Source: Mesorhizobium zhangyense (GTDB lineage: Bacteria > Pseudomonadota > Alphaproteobacteria > Rhizobiales > Rhizobiaceae). From it: a DNA stretch of 64,000 nucleotides. The position numbers and the translations under genes are program-made. The notes under the pieces are model-generated. The model did no database searches, was not told the DNA's origin, and worked only from the letters and a program-made list of their open reading frames with translations. The stretch is from positions 169,791 to 233,790 of the forward strand of contig NZ_JAAKZG010000008.1 of the NCBI RefSeq assembly GCF_011045115.1, read 5' to 3'. This document shows, one piece after another, positions 44,895 through 54,834 of this stretch; the stretch's first letter is position 1, and the number at the start of each line of letters is the position of its first letter.

Positions 44895-45917
44895 TTAGGC
44901 GACCGCGCGCGCTTCCCGGAAGGAAATGAGCTTCTTCCGGTTCTCGTCCCACAGCACCAGTTTCACGCAGCGAAAGCTTTCCATGATCGTGATGCGCCCG
45001 ACGCTGCGCAGTTCCGGAAAGTCCCGCAGCACCTCGGGAAGCCTGTAGCACGGCACTTTGCTGGACAGATGATGAACATGGTGGATGCCGATATTGCCCG
45101 TCAGCCAGCGCAGAACGCGCGGCAGATCGTAATGCGAGGAGCCATGCAGCGCGGCATGCTGGAACTGCCAATCCTGGCCTTCCGACCAGTGGGTGTCCTC
45201 GAACTGGTGCTGGACATAGAACAGCCATATGCCGGCCGCACCCGCCAGTACGACGATGGGCAGATGCACGATCAGGAACGGGACGATGCCGATCAGCCAG
45301 ATCAGGCCCGCTGACAAAACCGCGATCGCGAAATTGGTCGCCATGGTCGAAACCCACGGCAGCATGCCGGCCCGCATCATGCCGAAAGGCAGCCGCTGCT
45401 TGAACAGGAAAAGCCAGATCGGGCCGATGCCGAACATCACGATAGGATGGCGGTATAGCCGGTAGGCGAGGCGGCCTTTCTTCGACAGGGCGCGATATTC
45501 GGAAACGGTCAGCGTCGTTATGTCGCCGACGCCTCGCTCGTCCAGGTTGCCGGCAGAGGCATGATGCTCGGCATGCGCGCGGCGCCAGTAATCATAGGGC
45601 GTGAGCGTCAGGACGCCGATCGCCCGGCCAGTCCAGTCGTCGGAAGAACGATGAGCGAAGAAAGAACCGTGCCCGCAATCGTGCTGGATCATGAATAGCC
45701 GCAGCAGAAAACCGGCAGCCGGAATGATGAAAATGAGGCCCCACCAATGGCCATAATGCACCGCAGCCCACGAAAGCGCCCATAAACCGGCAAAAGGAAT
45801 TGCCGTAACGGCGAGTTCGAAAGCACTTCGCCGTCTGTCAGGCTTTTTGTAGCGAGCTAGAATTTTCAGCCAGGCGCGTTCGCCGGAGCGAGTATGGAGA
45901 TCGGGGGCAATGTTCAT
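44895..45917 (-). CDS. Membrane fatty acid desaturase
   Basis: A 340-residue inner-membrane di-iron desaturase. The three histidine boxes are HDCGH, HAEHH and HHVHH, each complete, with hydrophobic segments between them (for example AFELAVTAIPFAGLWALSWA). Box spacing is that of the delta-12/omega-6 acyl-lipid group. It should introduce a double bond into membrane lipid acyl chains; the position cannot be told. The stop lies next to the shared terminator region of the DJ-1-like gene. Confidence 0.9.
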   Translation of the reverse strand: MNIAPDLHTRSGERAWLKILARYKKPDRRRSAFELAVTAIPFAGLWALSWAAVHYGHWWGLIFIIPAAGFLLRLFMIQHDCGHGSFFAHRSSDDWTGRAIGVLTLTPYDYWRRAHAEHHASAGNLDERGVGDITTLTVSEYRALSKKGRLAYRLYRHPIVMFGIGPIWLFLFKQRLPFGMMRAGMLPWVSTMATNFAIAVLSAGLIWLIGIVPFLIVHLPIVVLAGAAGIWLFYVQHQFEDTHWSEGQDWQFQHAALHGSSHYDLPRVLRWLTGNIGIHHVHHLSSKVPCYRLPEVLRDFPELRSVGRITIMESFRCVKLVLWDENRKKLISFREARAVA

Positions 45918-45977
45918 CGGCGACCATAGACAGGCCGCCGCGCCGGTTGCAAGAAGTTTAAGTGGCGCGCGATGGCG

Positions 45978-46178
45978 CTAGCGGCGGCGTGTCGCGGTGC
46001 CTGCCACAGCCTCTGCGCGCTCCAGCCTGCCCAGAAGATCACGAAGCTTGCGCGGAGCCTCTTGTTCAGGCGCAAACGCCGGCAAGGACCGCACGAACCT
46101 TTTCACCGGCTCGGTTCCAAGCTGGCGTCTGATCTCCAAAGCCAAGGCGCTGTATTTTTCATCGTCACTGCGGGCCAT
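45978..46178 (-). CDS. Small hypothetical protein
   Basis: A 66-residue basic protein beginning MARSDDEKYSALALEIRRQL. It has no signal peptide, membrane helix or cysteines, and its composition is helical. The ATG at 46178 has purine-rich sequence upstream. I recall similar small proteins in rhizobia but cannot name a family. It sits between the desaturase gene (60 bases downstream, same strand) and grpE (divergent). No function can be given. Confidence 0.55.
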   Translation of the reverse strand: MARSDDEKYSALALEIRRQLGTEPVKRFVRSLPAFAPEQEAPRKLRDLLGRLERAEAVAGTATRRR

Positions 46179-46426
46179 CGTCCCAATACCTTTTGTTGGG
46201 TGAAGAACTCCCTGTGCGTTGGAATGGTTCCCCCATCGATGGTCTTATGCAACCGCCGTCGATCGGTAGGGTAAAGGTTTAATTAAAATGGAATCAATGG
46301 AAGGACTGACTTGGAATATCCGGCGAAACCGCTTCCGGGGTGTCCTCCAACGGCCTTACCCCTTGATTTTTGCCTGTCAAACCTCGATATCGGGCCCAAC
46401 TTCCGAACCTATGAGAATGACGGGAC

Positions 46427-47089
46427 ATGGCGATGAGCGACCAGGAAAAACAAGAACGTGCGCCCGAAGAGAACGAAGCTCTCGAGGCTGCTGCCGAATC
46501 GCGCGATGAGGGTGACTATGAAGCGCTTGTCCGGCTGATGAAGGAAAACGAAGAGCTCAAGGAGCGGGCTCTGCGGATTGCCGCCGACATGGAAAACCTG
46601 CGCCGGCGTACTGCCCGCGACGTGCAGGATGCGCGAGCCTATTCCGTGGCCAATTTCGCGCGCGACATGCTGTCGGTTTCGGACAACCTCAGCCGCGCGC
46701 TGGACGCCATCCCGGCCGAAGCGAAAGCTGCCGGAGACGCGGGCTTCATGGCCTTGATCGAAGGCGTCGAGATGACCGAGCGCGCCATGCTTTCGGCTCT
46801 CGAACGCCACGGCGTGAAGAAGCTGGAGCCGCAGGGCGCGAAGTTCGATCCGCATTTCCATCAGGCGATGTTCGAGGTGCCGAACCCCGACGTGCCGGCC
46901 AATACGGTGGTTCAGGTCGTTCAGCCGGGCTATTCGATCGGCGAGCGCGTGTTGCGCCCTGCCATGGTCGGCGTTGCCAAGGGTGGCCCCAAGCAGCAGC
47001 CTGCCGCTGAGGCCAAGGCCGAAACCGGCTCCGCCGATGGGCAGGCTGAACCCGGCCCGATAAACGAGCAGGCCGAAAAAGACGCCTGA
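46427..47089 (+). CDS. grpE: Nucleotide exchange factor GrpE
   Basis: A 220-residue cytoplasmic cochaperone that releases ADP from DnaK. A disordered acidic N terminus and a long coiled coil (about residues 30-75; [20 protein letters not shown] and following) lead into the beta domain, with [20 protein letters not shown] near the C terminus. The C-terminal tail of ~35 residues is alanine/glutamate-rich. The ATG at 46427 is followed by a second ATG two codons later, either usable. In many alphaproteobacteria hrcA precedes grpE; here the upstream gene is divergent and unrelated. Confidence 0.95.
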   Translation: MAMSDQEKQERAPEENEALEAAAESRDEGDYEALVRLMKENEELKERALRIAADMENLRRRTARDVQDARAYSVANFARDMLSVSDNLSRALDAIPAEAKAAGDAGFMALIEGVEMTERAMLSALERHGVKKLEPQGAKFDPHFHQAMFEVPNPDVPANTVVQVVQPGYSIGERVLRPAMVGVAKGGPKQQPAAEAKAETGSADGQAEPGPINEQAEKDA

Positions 47090-47266
47090 TCCTGGCAGTA
47101 TAAGAGCGTTGGATGTTCCAAAGAACGGTTCCGACGCTCTAAGTGCATGAACACCGCTCCGCGCCGATCGGATGCGCGCGGGACGCCGTAGAACATAAGT
47201 CGGCGCGGACGTTGCATGGCGTTTCGGGATCGACCATGCTCCGGCAAAATATTGGCGGCGGTGGCG

Positions 47267-47899
47267 ATGAACCCGATTCTGCTTCTCGACTATGCCGGCG
47301 TGGCTGTATTTGCGGCCACCGGCGCGCTCGCAGCGTCCCGCAAGCAGCTCGACATCATCGGTTTTCTCTTCCTGGCCAGCGTAACCGGCATAGGCGGCGG
47401 CACGTTCCGCGACCTGATACTCGGCGCGCCGGTCTTCTGGGTCCGCAATCCCGACTATGTGCTGATCTGCGCTGTCATTGGCGTACTTGTCTTCTTCACC
47501 GCCCACATGGTCGAATCCCGTTACAAGCTCCTGCTCTGGCTGGATGCGCTCGGCCTGTCGGCCTATTCGGCTATGGGGGCGGCAAAGGGCATGGCGGTGA
47601 CTGGCTCTCCGACCGTCGCGGTCGTCACCGGCATGCTCACGGCCACCTTGGGTGGCATCCTGCGCGATCTTCTTGCCGGCGAACCCTCGGTGCTGTTGCG
47701 CCCGGAAATCTACGTGACGGCGGCGATGGCAGGAGCGGCTGTGTTCACGCTTGCCGACGTGGCGGGTGCGCCACTGCCCGTCTCCGCGCTGCTGGCGTTT
47801 GCGGCCGCCTTCATCGTGCGGGCAGGGGCACTCAAATTTGGCTGGGCCTTCCCAGCCTACAAAAGCCGTCCCGGACGCCGCCCGGAAGACATTCCCTGA
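47267..47899 (+). CDS. TRIC-type (UPF0126) cation channel-like membrane protein
   Basis: A 210-residue inner-membrane protein of two internally repeated three-helix units. The repeated signature is seen twice, as GIGGGTFRDLILG and LGGILRDLLAG, each with the glycine-rich bend and arginine-aspartate typical of YadS/YicG proteins. Bacterial TRIC homologues conduct monovalent cations. The ATG at 47267 puts the first helix (LLLDYAGVAVFAATGALAA) at the N terminus; an ATG at 47216 would add 17 residues. Its stop codon lies inside an inverted repeat shared with the convergent olsB. Confidence 0.88.
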   Translation: MNPILLLDYAGVAVFAATGALAASRKQLDIIGFLFLASVTGIGGGTFRDLILGAPVFWVRNPDYVLICAVIGVLVFFTAHMVESRYKLLLWLDALGLSAYSAMGAAKGMAVTGSPTVAVVTGMLTATLGGILRDLLAGEPSVLLRPEIYVTAAMAGAAVFTLADVAGAPLPVSALLAFAAAFIVRAGALKFGWAFPAYKSRPGRRPEDIP

Positions 47900-47922
47900 T
47901 CAAGCCGTCACGGTTGATCAGG
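47895..47922. terminator. Inverted repeat carrying both convergent stop codons
   Basis: CCTGATCAA (47895-47903) and TTGATCAGG (47914-47922) form nine perfect pairs, extendable inward with one bulge. The left arm contains the TGA of the TRIC-like gene and the right arm that of olsB. No T-run follows, so termination efficiency is uncertain. Confidence 0.45.
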
Positions 47923-48805
47923 CAGCGAAGCGCTGGCCCTCGCCGCCATAATAGTTGACGTAGCGGGCGCTTATTTCCTTCACCGGCATGACGATGAAAA
48001 CATCGACGGTGCCGAAATCCTCGTCGATCACGCAACCGTCGCCGATCCGGGCTCCGATCCGCAGATATCCCTTGATCAGCGGTGGCATGGCCGCGATCGC
48101 CGATTTGACGTTGATCGCCTCGGCGGGCATCAGGTCCATGCTGCAATAGCGGCTGGGAATGGCACGCACGTCCCAGGCGCTGCTGGTCCGGCAATGATGA
48201 GCCAGATAAGACAGCGCCTCGCTGTGGGCCGCAGGCACCGTGCCGTGGAACGAGGCGCAACCGGCCATGACGCCAACGTCATAGTGATTGATATAGGCCC
48301 AGATGCCCTGCCAGAGCACCTCGATGGTGCGCTTGGACCGATATTCGGGCAGCACGCAGGAGCGGCCGAGCTCAAGAAAACGCTGGCCGGGATGGCGGGT
48401 AATGAGCTTTTTCAACTCGAATTCGTCTTCGGAATAGAACCCGCCGGCAGCAACGGCACTTTCCTGCCTCAACAGCCGGTAAGTTCCGACGATACGGCTG
48501 TGGGCGGGACCTGGAAGCGACATGTCGAGCACCAGGAGGTGATCGCAAATCGCGTCGAAACGGTCGGCATCGCGCCTGTCAAGCGAATGCGCAACGCTCT
48601 GCTTGGCTCCGAGTTCGTCGTAGAAAACGCGATAACGCACTTCCTGCGCCGCAGCGATTTCCGCCGGATCGCGCGCGAGGCGAACTTCGAGATTGCCTAT
48701 TCGGCCCAAGGCTTCGCTTCGGAAAACGTCATCGGCCAGCCGCGCGATGATCGCGGCGCCATTGGCGTTCAGAAATGTATCCCGCTCCGGCAACGCTGTC
48801 TGCAC
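47918..48805 (-). CDS. olsB: L-ornithine N-alpha-acyltransferase (ornithine lipid synthesis)
   Basis: A 295-residue GNAT-fold acyltransferase that transfers a 3-hydroxyacyl chain to ornithine, the first step of ornithine-lipid synthesis. Typical stretches are EVRYRVFYDELGAK, FLELGRSCVLPEYRSKRTIE and WQGIWAYINHYDVGVMAGCA. I chose a GTG at 48805 because AAGGAG stands nine bases before it and the length then equals that of rhizobial OlsB; the frame is open to an ATG at 48901 without a ribosome site. olsA is not in the window. Ornithine lipids replace phospholipids under phosphate limitation in rhizobia. Confidence 0.88.
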   Translation of the reverse strand: MQTALPERDTFLNANGAAIIARLADDVFRSEALGRIGNLEVRLARDPAEIAAAQEVRYRVFYDELGAKQSVAHSLDRRDADRFDAICDHLLVLDMSLPGPAHSRIVGTYRLLRQESAVAAGGFYSEDEFELKKLITRHPGQRFLELGRSCVLPEYRSKRTIEVLWQGIWAYINHYDVGVMAGCASFHGTVPAAHSEALSYLAHHCRTSSAWDVRAIPSRYCSMDLMPAEAINVKSAIAAMPPLIKGYLRIGARIGDGCVIDEDFGTVDVFIVMPVKEISARYVNYYGGEGQRFAA

Positions 48806-48968
48806 GGGTGATTCTCCTTCGAGCCATCCCACATGTGCGGGATAAAGGGGGAGTGCAACAGGATTGTGACTGTAGCTTGAACGGTCATCAAGGGCAATCA
48901 TTGCCGTGCGTTCGGAAAGAACAAAGCCGGCTAAGTGATTGGGTTGGCGTGGCCAAATCCTGGCACGG

Positions 48969-51257
48969 TCAGGCTGCGGCGTGTTCGCTCACCGCCTGCA
49001 CCAATGCCGCCGGATCAAGCGGTTTCGTAACGAAGCCGCTGGCGCCGTGGGCCAGAACCGCATGCCGGGTTTTTTCCTGGCTGTCCGCCGAAAGCACCAT
49101 GATCGGCACCGGCGTCGTCCCGGTTTCCTCTTCATGGCGTCGGATTGCTGCAATCGCGTCGAGACCGTCCATGACAGGCATATGAAGATCCATCAGCACC
49201 GCATCGTAGCGGTGTTTTTGCGTGCCGCCGGTCACTGCTTCGACGGCGGCCTTGCCATTTCCCACCACATCGACGCGATGGCCGGCCTTCTGCAAGGCGG
49301 CACGTGCCAGCATAGCGTTGATATCATTATCCTCGGCGATCAGAATGGACAATCCGACCTGACGCTTGTTTCCCGGCTTGGACGGCACCCGGCGTTTCGG
49401 GGCTGCCGAGGCCTCGAGTGCGCCCGAACCGGCGGTCAGCAGAACGCGCAGCAAGGTTTCGCCACGAACCGGGCGGGCGAGGAATGTCGAATAGCCGCTG
49501 TTCCTGAAATCGCCGAGCATGCCGCGATCGGTTGGCGCAATCAGCGTGACAGCCTGGCAGGTGTCAAAACCGGCCTGCCGCAACCGCTTGAGCAAGCGCC
49601 CGTCGTTTCTCTCGAGCGCGGCATCGATCAGCAGCGTATCGCAGCTCTTGGCCAGCGCGATCGCCTGCGACTGTGTCTCGGCGATCTCGACCATGCCGCC
49701 ATGCGCCCTGATCGAGCGAGCGATGGCCTCGGCCTCCACCCGGTTGGACGAGAGGATGACGACGCGGCGTCCCGCGAGAACCATGCCGCGAACATTGCCG
49801 CCGTCGATTGCGTCGGCAGCCGGAATGGTGAAGGAGAATTCCGACCCCTTGCCGTAGCTGCTTTCCACCGAGATCGCCCCGCCCATCGACTGCACGATGC
49901 GCTTGGAGATCGCCAGGCCAAGGCCCGCGCCGCCATGCGTTCGCGTTGAGGTGCCGTCGGCCTGCTCGAACTCGTCGAAGATCCGCTCCATGTCGCCTTT
50001 GCGAAGGCCCTGGCCGCTGTCTGCAATCGAGAAGCGGATCATGTCGGAATTCTCGTCGGTCACCCGCGTAACGGTCACAAGGACGCCGCCTGCGTCGGTG
50101 AACTTGATCGCATTGCCGATGAGATTGAGCAGAACCTGACGGACACGGCCGGGATCGGCGGTGATCATCTGCGGCACTTCGGGCGCGACATGACAACCCA
50201 GTCCGATGTTTTTTGCGAATGCGCGGGAAGCCAGAAGCTCGACGACATTGTCGGCGATATCGCGCGGAGACATGGGCTGCGGTTCCGGATCAAACCGCCC
50301 GGCCTCGATCTTCGAATAATCGAGCAGATCCTCGATCAGCGCCAGCAACGCGCTGGCCGATGTCGAGACGGCGCCGACATAAGTTCGCTGTTCCGGCGTG
50401 AGCCCGGTGTCGGCAAGCAGCTTGGCCATGCCCATGATGCCGTTCATAGGTGTGCGGATTTCGTGGCTGACAGTCGCCAGAAACCGGGACTTGGCCTGGC
50501 TGGCATATTCGGCGCGCTCGCGCGCATTGATGAGCGCCGTCTCGGCGCGCTTGCGGGCCGTGATGTCGCGCGCGATAGCCCGGTGGGACACGGTGCCGGT
50601 TTCCTTGTCGCGCACCGAAAGTTCGATCCACGAAAACCAGCGCGGCCCGCCCGGCGCGCGGATGGCGACATCAGTCGAACTCAGGCATTCACCGTCGGAG
50701 AAGGCCGCATCCGGCACGATGCCGACCTCGATGCCGAGTTCCGAAAGCGTGTGGCCGGAGATTTTACGCAGATCCGAGCCGATCAGTTCGGCGAAAACCT
50801 TGTTGGCGTAGACGATGTGTCCCTCACGGTCGCGATGGACGACGAGATCGCCAAGGGCATCGATAAGCCCATGGAAGCGCTCCTCGCTTTCCTGCAGCTC
50901 CCACATCCGGTCAGCGAGGGTCTCGATTTCGGCGCGGCTGCGGGCCGTGCTTTCGCGGACCAGCGAGACCGCCCTGCGTTCGTTGCGAAAAGCCCTGGTG
51001 AGGATGGCAAGGCCAACGGCACCGGTGACGAGAAGACCGGCGCTGATGAAATCCGAGGCGCCTTCCAGCTTGGCGAGTGCTGCGAATATGAGCACGACGG
51101 CAAACGTCGCATAGATCAGCACACGGGAAGCGCGCCGCGGCAGTTCCGGGGCGATCGGCGGCGATACGATCTGCCTCCGACGCAACGCCTGCGACGGTTC
51201 GGTTTCCGCGCCGCGCTCGATGCTTCGCAATTCGGTTTCGACGGAATCCACGCTCAT
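48969..51257 (-). CDS. Hybrid sensor histidine kinase/response regulator
   Basis: A 762-residue membrane sensor. Two helices near residues 44-86 ([16 protein letters not shown] and a following one) anchor it, with almost no periplasmic part. A PAS domain lies at about 125-240, then HisKA with the phosphorylated histidine in [16 protein letters not shown], and the ATPase domain with [17 protein letters not shown] and [11 protein letters not shown]. Residues ~500-615 look like a receiver without an obvious phospho-aspartate. The C-terminal receiver has [11 protein letters not shown] and the target aspartate in [13 protein letters not shown]. No phosphotransfer protein is adjacent; the signal is unknown. 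Confidence 0.9.
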   Translation of the reverse strand: MSVDSVETELRSIERGAETEPSQALRRRQIVSPPIAPELPRRASRVLIYATFAVVLIFAALAKLEGASDFISAGLLVTGAVGLAILTRAFRNERRAVSLVRESTARSRAEIETLADRMWELQESEERFHGLIDALGDLVVHRDREGHIVYANKVFAELIGSDLRKISGHTLSELGIEVGIVPDAAFSDGECLSSTDVAIRAPGGPRWFSWIELSVRDKETGTVSHRAIARDITARKRAETALINARERAEYASQAKSRFLATVSHEIRTPMNGIMGMAKLLADTGLTPEQRTYVGAVSTSASALLALIEDLLDYSKIEAGRFDPEPQPMSPRDIADNVVELLASRAFAKNIGLGCHVAPEVPQMITADPGRVRQVLLNLIGNAIKFTDAGGVLVTVTRVTDENSDMIRFSIADSGQGLRKGDMERIFDEFEQADGTSTRTHGGAGLGLAISKRIVQSMGGAISVESSYGKGSEFSFTIPAADAIDGGNVRGMVLAGRRVVILSSNRVEAEAIARSIRAHGGMVEIAETQSQAIALAKSCDTLLIDAALERNDGRLLKRLRQAGFDTCQAVTLIAPTDRGMLGDFRNSGYSTFLARPVRGETLLRVLLTAGSGALEASAAPKRRVPSKPGNKRQVGLSILIAEDNDINAMLARAALQKAGHRVDVVGNGKAAVEAVTGGTQKHRYDAVLMDLHMPVMDGLDAIAAIRRHEEETGTTPVPIMVLSADSQEKTRHAVLAHGASGFVTKPLDPAALVQAVSEHAAA

Positions 51258-51348
51258 GCGTCGACCCTAGACAGGAAGCCTTAGGGAAACTTTTGGCGGA
51301 TCGTTCGAATTTTAGCGTTCGCCGCGAAAATACGCGTATTGCGCGAAA

Positions 51349-51843
51349 TCAGTCACTCGACGGTGGCGCCGATTTCATGCGGCGCCAGCTGAAAAACTCA
51401 TCGAGGAGAACGAGCCCGGCACCCACGGTGATGAAGGCATCGGCCAGGTTGAAGATCGCGAACGACCAGACCGGCGTGTGGAACAATATGTAGTCGATGA
51501 CATGGCCGTAGACCGTGCGGTCGATGAGGTTTCCGATTGCCCCGCCGATGATCAGCGCGAAGCCTACCCGCGCCAGAATTTGGCCCGGTCCCGTCCGAAA
51601 CGCCAGATAAAGCACGAAGGCGACCACCGCGAGCGAAAGCAGGATCAGCCCCTTGTCGCCGATCGACGAAAACATCGAGAAGGCGACGCCGGTGTTGTAG
51701 GTGCGGTAGAGCGCCAGGAAAGGAAGAACGTTGATCTGGTCGTGCATGAAGAGCTCGGTTTCGACCAGAAACTTGATCCATTGGTCGAACGCCACGGCGA
51801 CGGCAGCGAGCAAGCCGTAGGGAGCCAAGGATTTCCAGGTCAC
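51349..51843 (-). CDS. lspA: Lipoprotein signal peptidase (signal peptidase II)
   Basis: A 164-residue inner-membrane aspartyl protease that cleaves lipoprotein signal peptides. Four membrane helices are predicted. The two catalytic aspartates are in [17 protein letters not shown] and [12 protein letters not shown]. The GTG start at 51843 overlaps the TGA of the upstream RNA methyltransferase gene (GTGA), so it is translationally coupled. Length and motifs are normal for the family. Confidence 0.95.
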   Translation of the reverse strand: MTWKSLAPYGLLAAVAVAFDQWIKFLVETELFMHDQINVLPFLALYRTYNTGVAFSMFSSIGDKGLILLSLAVVAFVLYLAFRTGPGQILARVGFALIIGGAIGNLIDRTVYGHVIDYILFHTPVWSFAIFNLADAFITVGAGLVLLDEFFSWRRMKSAPPSSD

Positions 51844-52694
51844 GCATTGCCCTCCGCGCCGAGTGTCAGCGCGCCGCGCCTGATTTCAAAAAGCATCACG
51901 CCCGTGGCCACGGCCAGATTGAGCGAATCCGCGCGGCCTGCCTGCGGTATGCGCAGGAGCCTGTCGCAGCTCTCGGCCAGACTGTCGGGAAGGCCTTGTT
52001 GCTCGTTGCCCATCAGCAAGAGAACGGGCCGGCCGGAAAAATCGACAGAGCGATAATCCACCGCGCCTTTCAGATGCGTGCCGGCGACGAGGCCGGGAAA
52101 ACCCTTGCGCCAGGCGAGAAATGCCTCCGTCGTAGCGCGTGCTACCGGTACGGCGAAAACCGAGCCCATGGTGGCGCGGACCGTTTCTACGGAGAAAGGG
52201 TCGGTCGTCTCTCCGACGAGGATGATGCCCTTGGCGCCGACGGCGTCCACGGTGCGGATCACCGTGCCGAGATTGCCGGGGTCGCGCACCCGGTCGAGCG
52301 CCACCCAGACGTCGCCATCCCTGGGGCGAACGTCCTTCAATGGCAGATAACGCTGTGAAAACACCCCGACCACCATCTGCGGATTGTCACGCCGGGTGAT
52401 TGCCGAAAGCACCTTTTCGGAAACCTCCAGCACCGTTCCGCCAGCAGCTACCGTGCGCGCGGCGACCTTTTCGATTGTCGGATTGCCGAGCCCGGCCTTG
52501 GCGAACACCAGCGTCTTGATCGACCAGCCGAGATCGAGCGCGTCGATGACGAGCTTCAGCCCTTCGGCCATGAAGGCGTTCTGCTGGTCGCGGAATTTCT
52601 TCAGCGCCAGCGCCTTGATGTCTTTCACCAGCGGGTTGGCGAGGCTGGTGACCTCCTTGACCTGACCCGGCGCGCCGGTGCGATGCTCGCTCAT
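51840..52694 (-). CDS. TrmH/SpoU-family RNA 2'-O-methyltransferase
   Basis: A 284-residue SPOUT methyltransferase. The N-terminal RNA-binding part begins [20 protein letters not shown]; the knotted SAM-binding domain carries [33 protein letters not shown] and [17 protein letters not shown], the three SpoU motifs. It should methylate a ribose in rRNA; the exact nucleotide is not known. The ATG overlaps the stop of the upstream methyltransferase gene (ATGA), and the stop overlaps lspA. Confidence 0.92.
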   Translation of the reverse strand: MSEHRTGAPGQVKEVTSLANPLVKDIKALALKKFRDQQNAFMAEGLKLVIDALDLGWSIKTLVFAKAGLGNPTIEKVAARTVAAGGTVLEVSEKVLSAITRRDNPQMVVGVFSQRYLPLKDVRPRDGDVWVALDRVRDPGNLGTVIRTVDAVGAKGIILVGETTDPFSVETVRATMGSVFAVPVARATTEAFLAWRKGFPGLVAGTHLKGAVDYRSVDFSGRPVLLLMGNEQQGLPDSLAESCDRLLRIPQAGRADSLNLAVATGVMLFEIRRGALTLGAEGNA

Positions 52695-53764
52695 GAGGCC
52701 ACCCAGCGTGAAAACAGCGATGTCGACAATGCCCGCCCGGCGGCCTTCTCGCGAATGATCAACTCGCCGGATTCGATGGTGCCGCCCATGCCGGCGAAGG
52801 TGTCGCGCATCAGTGCGTGGATTGCGAAGAACGAGGCGCGGATGGAGTAGGCCGTCAGCACCACCGCCAGCGGCTTCGGGGTCAGGATGGACCGGCAGAT
52901 ATCGGTCAAGGCCGGCAAATCCTCGAACAATTGCCAGACCTCGCCCTTGGGCCCGCGCCCATAGGCGGGCGGGTCGAACAAGATGATATCGTAGCCGTTG
53001 CCGCGCCGCTCCTCGCGTTCGGCGAATTTCATGGCGTCCTCGCAGATCCAGCGGATCGGCTTTTCGCCGAGGCCGGCCATGAGCTGATTTTCGCGCGCCC
53101 AGCCGATCGCCTTCTTCGAGGCGTCGACATGGGTGACTTCGGCGCCGGCGCGCGCTGCCACCAGCGAAGCGAGGCCGGTATAGCCAAACAAATTGAGCAC
53201 CTTGACCGGGCGCTTGGCGTTGCGGATCAGGCTCGCCATGTGATCCCAGTGCGAGCCCTGTTCCGGAAAGACGCCGACATGGCGGAACGAGGTGAAGCGG
53301 CCGAGATAGTCGATGCCGTCATGACGCATCGGCCATGTTTCGCCGAGCGGCGTTTTTGGAAAACGCCAGCGGCCCATGCCTTCTTCGTCGGTATCGCCGG
53401 TGAAGACGGCGTCGACGTTGGCCCATTCCTTCGCCGGCAGTGCCTTCTGCCAGATCGCCTGCCCCTCGGGGCGAACGATGCGGTAGGGACCGTATTGCTC
53501 GAGCTTTTCACCGTCGCCGCTGTCGAGCAGTGCGTAGTCGGCGTTGGGAGAAACTTCCAGAATGACCGGCAGCCGTTCTGCCGGCAATGCGCCTTCGCGG
53601 CGCTTCAGCACGCGAGGTGCGGCCTTCGGCTCGGGGGCAGGTTTGGTGTCGGGAGTGTCAGGGTTGCGGCGCGGCGCGACCGGGCGTTCGCTTCGGCCAG
53701 CCGGTGGCGAAGAGCGATCGGCCTGCGGGCGCTTGTCGCGGCGTTTGTCACGCGAAGATTTCAT
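52691..53764 (-). CDS. Class I SAM-dependent methyltransferase (RlmI-like, predicted RNA-modifying)
   Basis: A 357-residue methyltransferase. A basic, proline-rich N-terminal tail (~60 residues) precedes an RlmI/RlmK-type domain: VLNLFGYTGLASLVAARAG is the SAM-binding motif I, THVDASKKAIGWARENQ motif II and ILFDPPAYGRGPKGE the catalytic region. The PUA domain of E. coli RlmI is absent. It probably methylates a 23S rRNA base. The ATG at 53764 has GGAG five bases before it. The gene overlaps the TrmH-type gene by four bases, so the two RNA methyltransferases are coexpressed. Confidence 0.88.
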   Translation of the reverse strand: MKSSRDKRRDKRPQADRSSPPAGRSERPVAPRRNPDTPDTKPAPEPKAAPRVLKRREGALPAERLPVILEVSPNADYALLDSGDGEKLEQYGPYRIVRPEGQAIWQKALPAKEWANVDAVFTGDTDEEGMGRWRFPKTPLGETWPMRHDGIDYLGRFTSFRHVGVFPEQGSHWDHMASLIRNAKRPVKVLNLFGYTGLASLVAARAGAEVTHVDASKKAIGWARENQLMAGLGEKPIRWICEDAMKFAEREERRGNGYDIILFDPPAYGRGPKGEVWQLFEDLPALTDICRSILTPKPLAVVLTAYSIRASFFAIHALMRDTFAGMGGTIESGELIIREKAAGRALSTSLFSRWVAS

Positions 53765-53832
53765 GCACACTCCAGATGCGGCAGCCGCGCTTCTGCCACA
53801 GCATCCGTCGCATCGCAAGAAATGGCGTCCGC

Positions 53833-54813
53833 TCAGCCCTTGCTGCGCTCATAAACCGCGATTCCCGCAGCCAGGTCTTCCAGCGCGGCACCTACCGACT
53901 TGAACAACGTGATCTCGTCGTCGCTTTCGCGCCCACGCTTCTGGTCCCGGGCGAGTTCATGCAGGTCGGCCACGATGTCTTCTGCCTTCAGGACGCCCGA
54001 TGCCAGCGGCTGGACGATATCGCCGGCTTCTTTGGTTGCGCCGGCGCGGGTATCGACATAGACGCGGGCCCGGCGGATGGCATCGTCGTCGCTTTCGCGC
54101 ATGGTCGGGGTAAAACCGCCGACAAGGTCGACATGTGTACCGGGCTTGAGCAAGGCACCCTTGATCAGCGGTGTCGTCGAGATCGTGGCCGAGGAAACGA
54201 TATCGGCCCAGCCCAGATCGGCATCGAGGTCGGCGCTCGCTGCGGCATCAATGCCCTCCGCACGCAAATCTGCCGCAACCTTTTCGGCATTGGCCGGCGT
54301 GCGATTCCATATCCTGACCTGCTTGATCGGCCGCACTGCCGAATGCGCCTTGGCCAGGAATGGCGCCAGCGCACCGGCGCCGACGATCAGCAGTTTCGAA
54401 GCATCCTCGCGGGCGAGATAGCTGGCGGCGAGTGCGGAGGCGCAAGCCGTGCGCCACTGCGTCAACCGCTGCCCGTCGATCAGCGCCTGCGGCTCGCCGG
54501 TCGTGCCGTCGAGAAGCAGGTAAAGCCCCATGACAGCCGGCTTGGCGATGGCATTGTTGTCAGGCGAGACGGTGACGATCTTCACGCCGATATGGCCGCC
54601 GTCGGAAACGCCATCGGCATTGAAGTCGCTCCAGGCCGGCATCAGAAGCAGCGTCGAAGCCGCGCCCGTCGGGCGCTCCACCGTGTGATGATGGCGCACC
54701 GGCTGGATCGCGCCGTCATGAAAGGCCTTGCGCAGTGTTTCCACAAGTCCGGAAAAGGTGAGGGCGCGGTCGACATCGCCCGCCGAGATCATCTGCATTG
54801 CTGGTCCTTGCAT
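53833..54813 (-). CDS. Ornithine cyclodeaminase/mu-crystallin-family protein
   Basis: A 326-residue NAD(P)-dependent enzyme. The Rossmann motif is KLLIVGAGALAPFLAKAHSA, preceded by the family stretch LIDGQRLTQWRTACASALAA. HVDLVGGFTPTMRESDDDA near residue 235 corresponds to the catalytic aspartate region of the OCD family. Members include ornithine cyclodeaminases, alanine dehydrogenases and ketimine reductases; the activity here cannot be decided. The start is the ATG at 54813 or one five codons later. It lies 21 bases after the lapA-like gene on the same strand. Confidence 0.85.
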   Translation of the reverse strand: MQGPAMQMISAGDVDRALTFSGLVETLRKAFHDGAIQPVRHHHTVERPTGAASTLLLMPAWSDFNADGVSDGGHIGVKIVTVSPDNNAIAKPAVMGLYLLLDGTTGEPQALIDGQRLTQWRTACASALAASYLAREDASKLLIVGAGALAPFLAKAHSAVRPIKQVRIWNRTPANAEKVAADLRAEGIDAAASADLDADLGWADIVSSATISTTPLIKGALLKPGTHVDLVGGFTPTMRESDDDAIRRARVYVDTRAGATKEAGDIVQPLASGVLKAEDIVADLHELARDQKRGRESDDEITLFKSVGAALEDLAAGIAVYERSKG

Positions 54814-54834
54814 GAAACGGCGAAGTCCGGGCGG

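Noticed and set aside
46362..46390. RpoH-type promoter before grpE (CTTGAT, 15 bases, CTCGATAT)
   Set aside because: The -10 region matches the alphaproteobacterial heat-shock consensus only loosely, so it was not listed as a feature.
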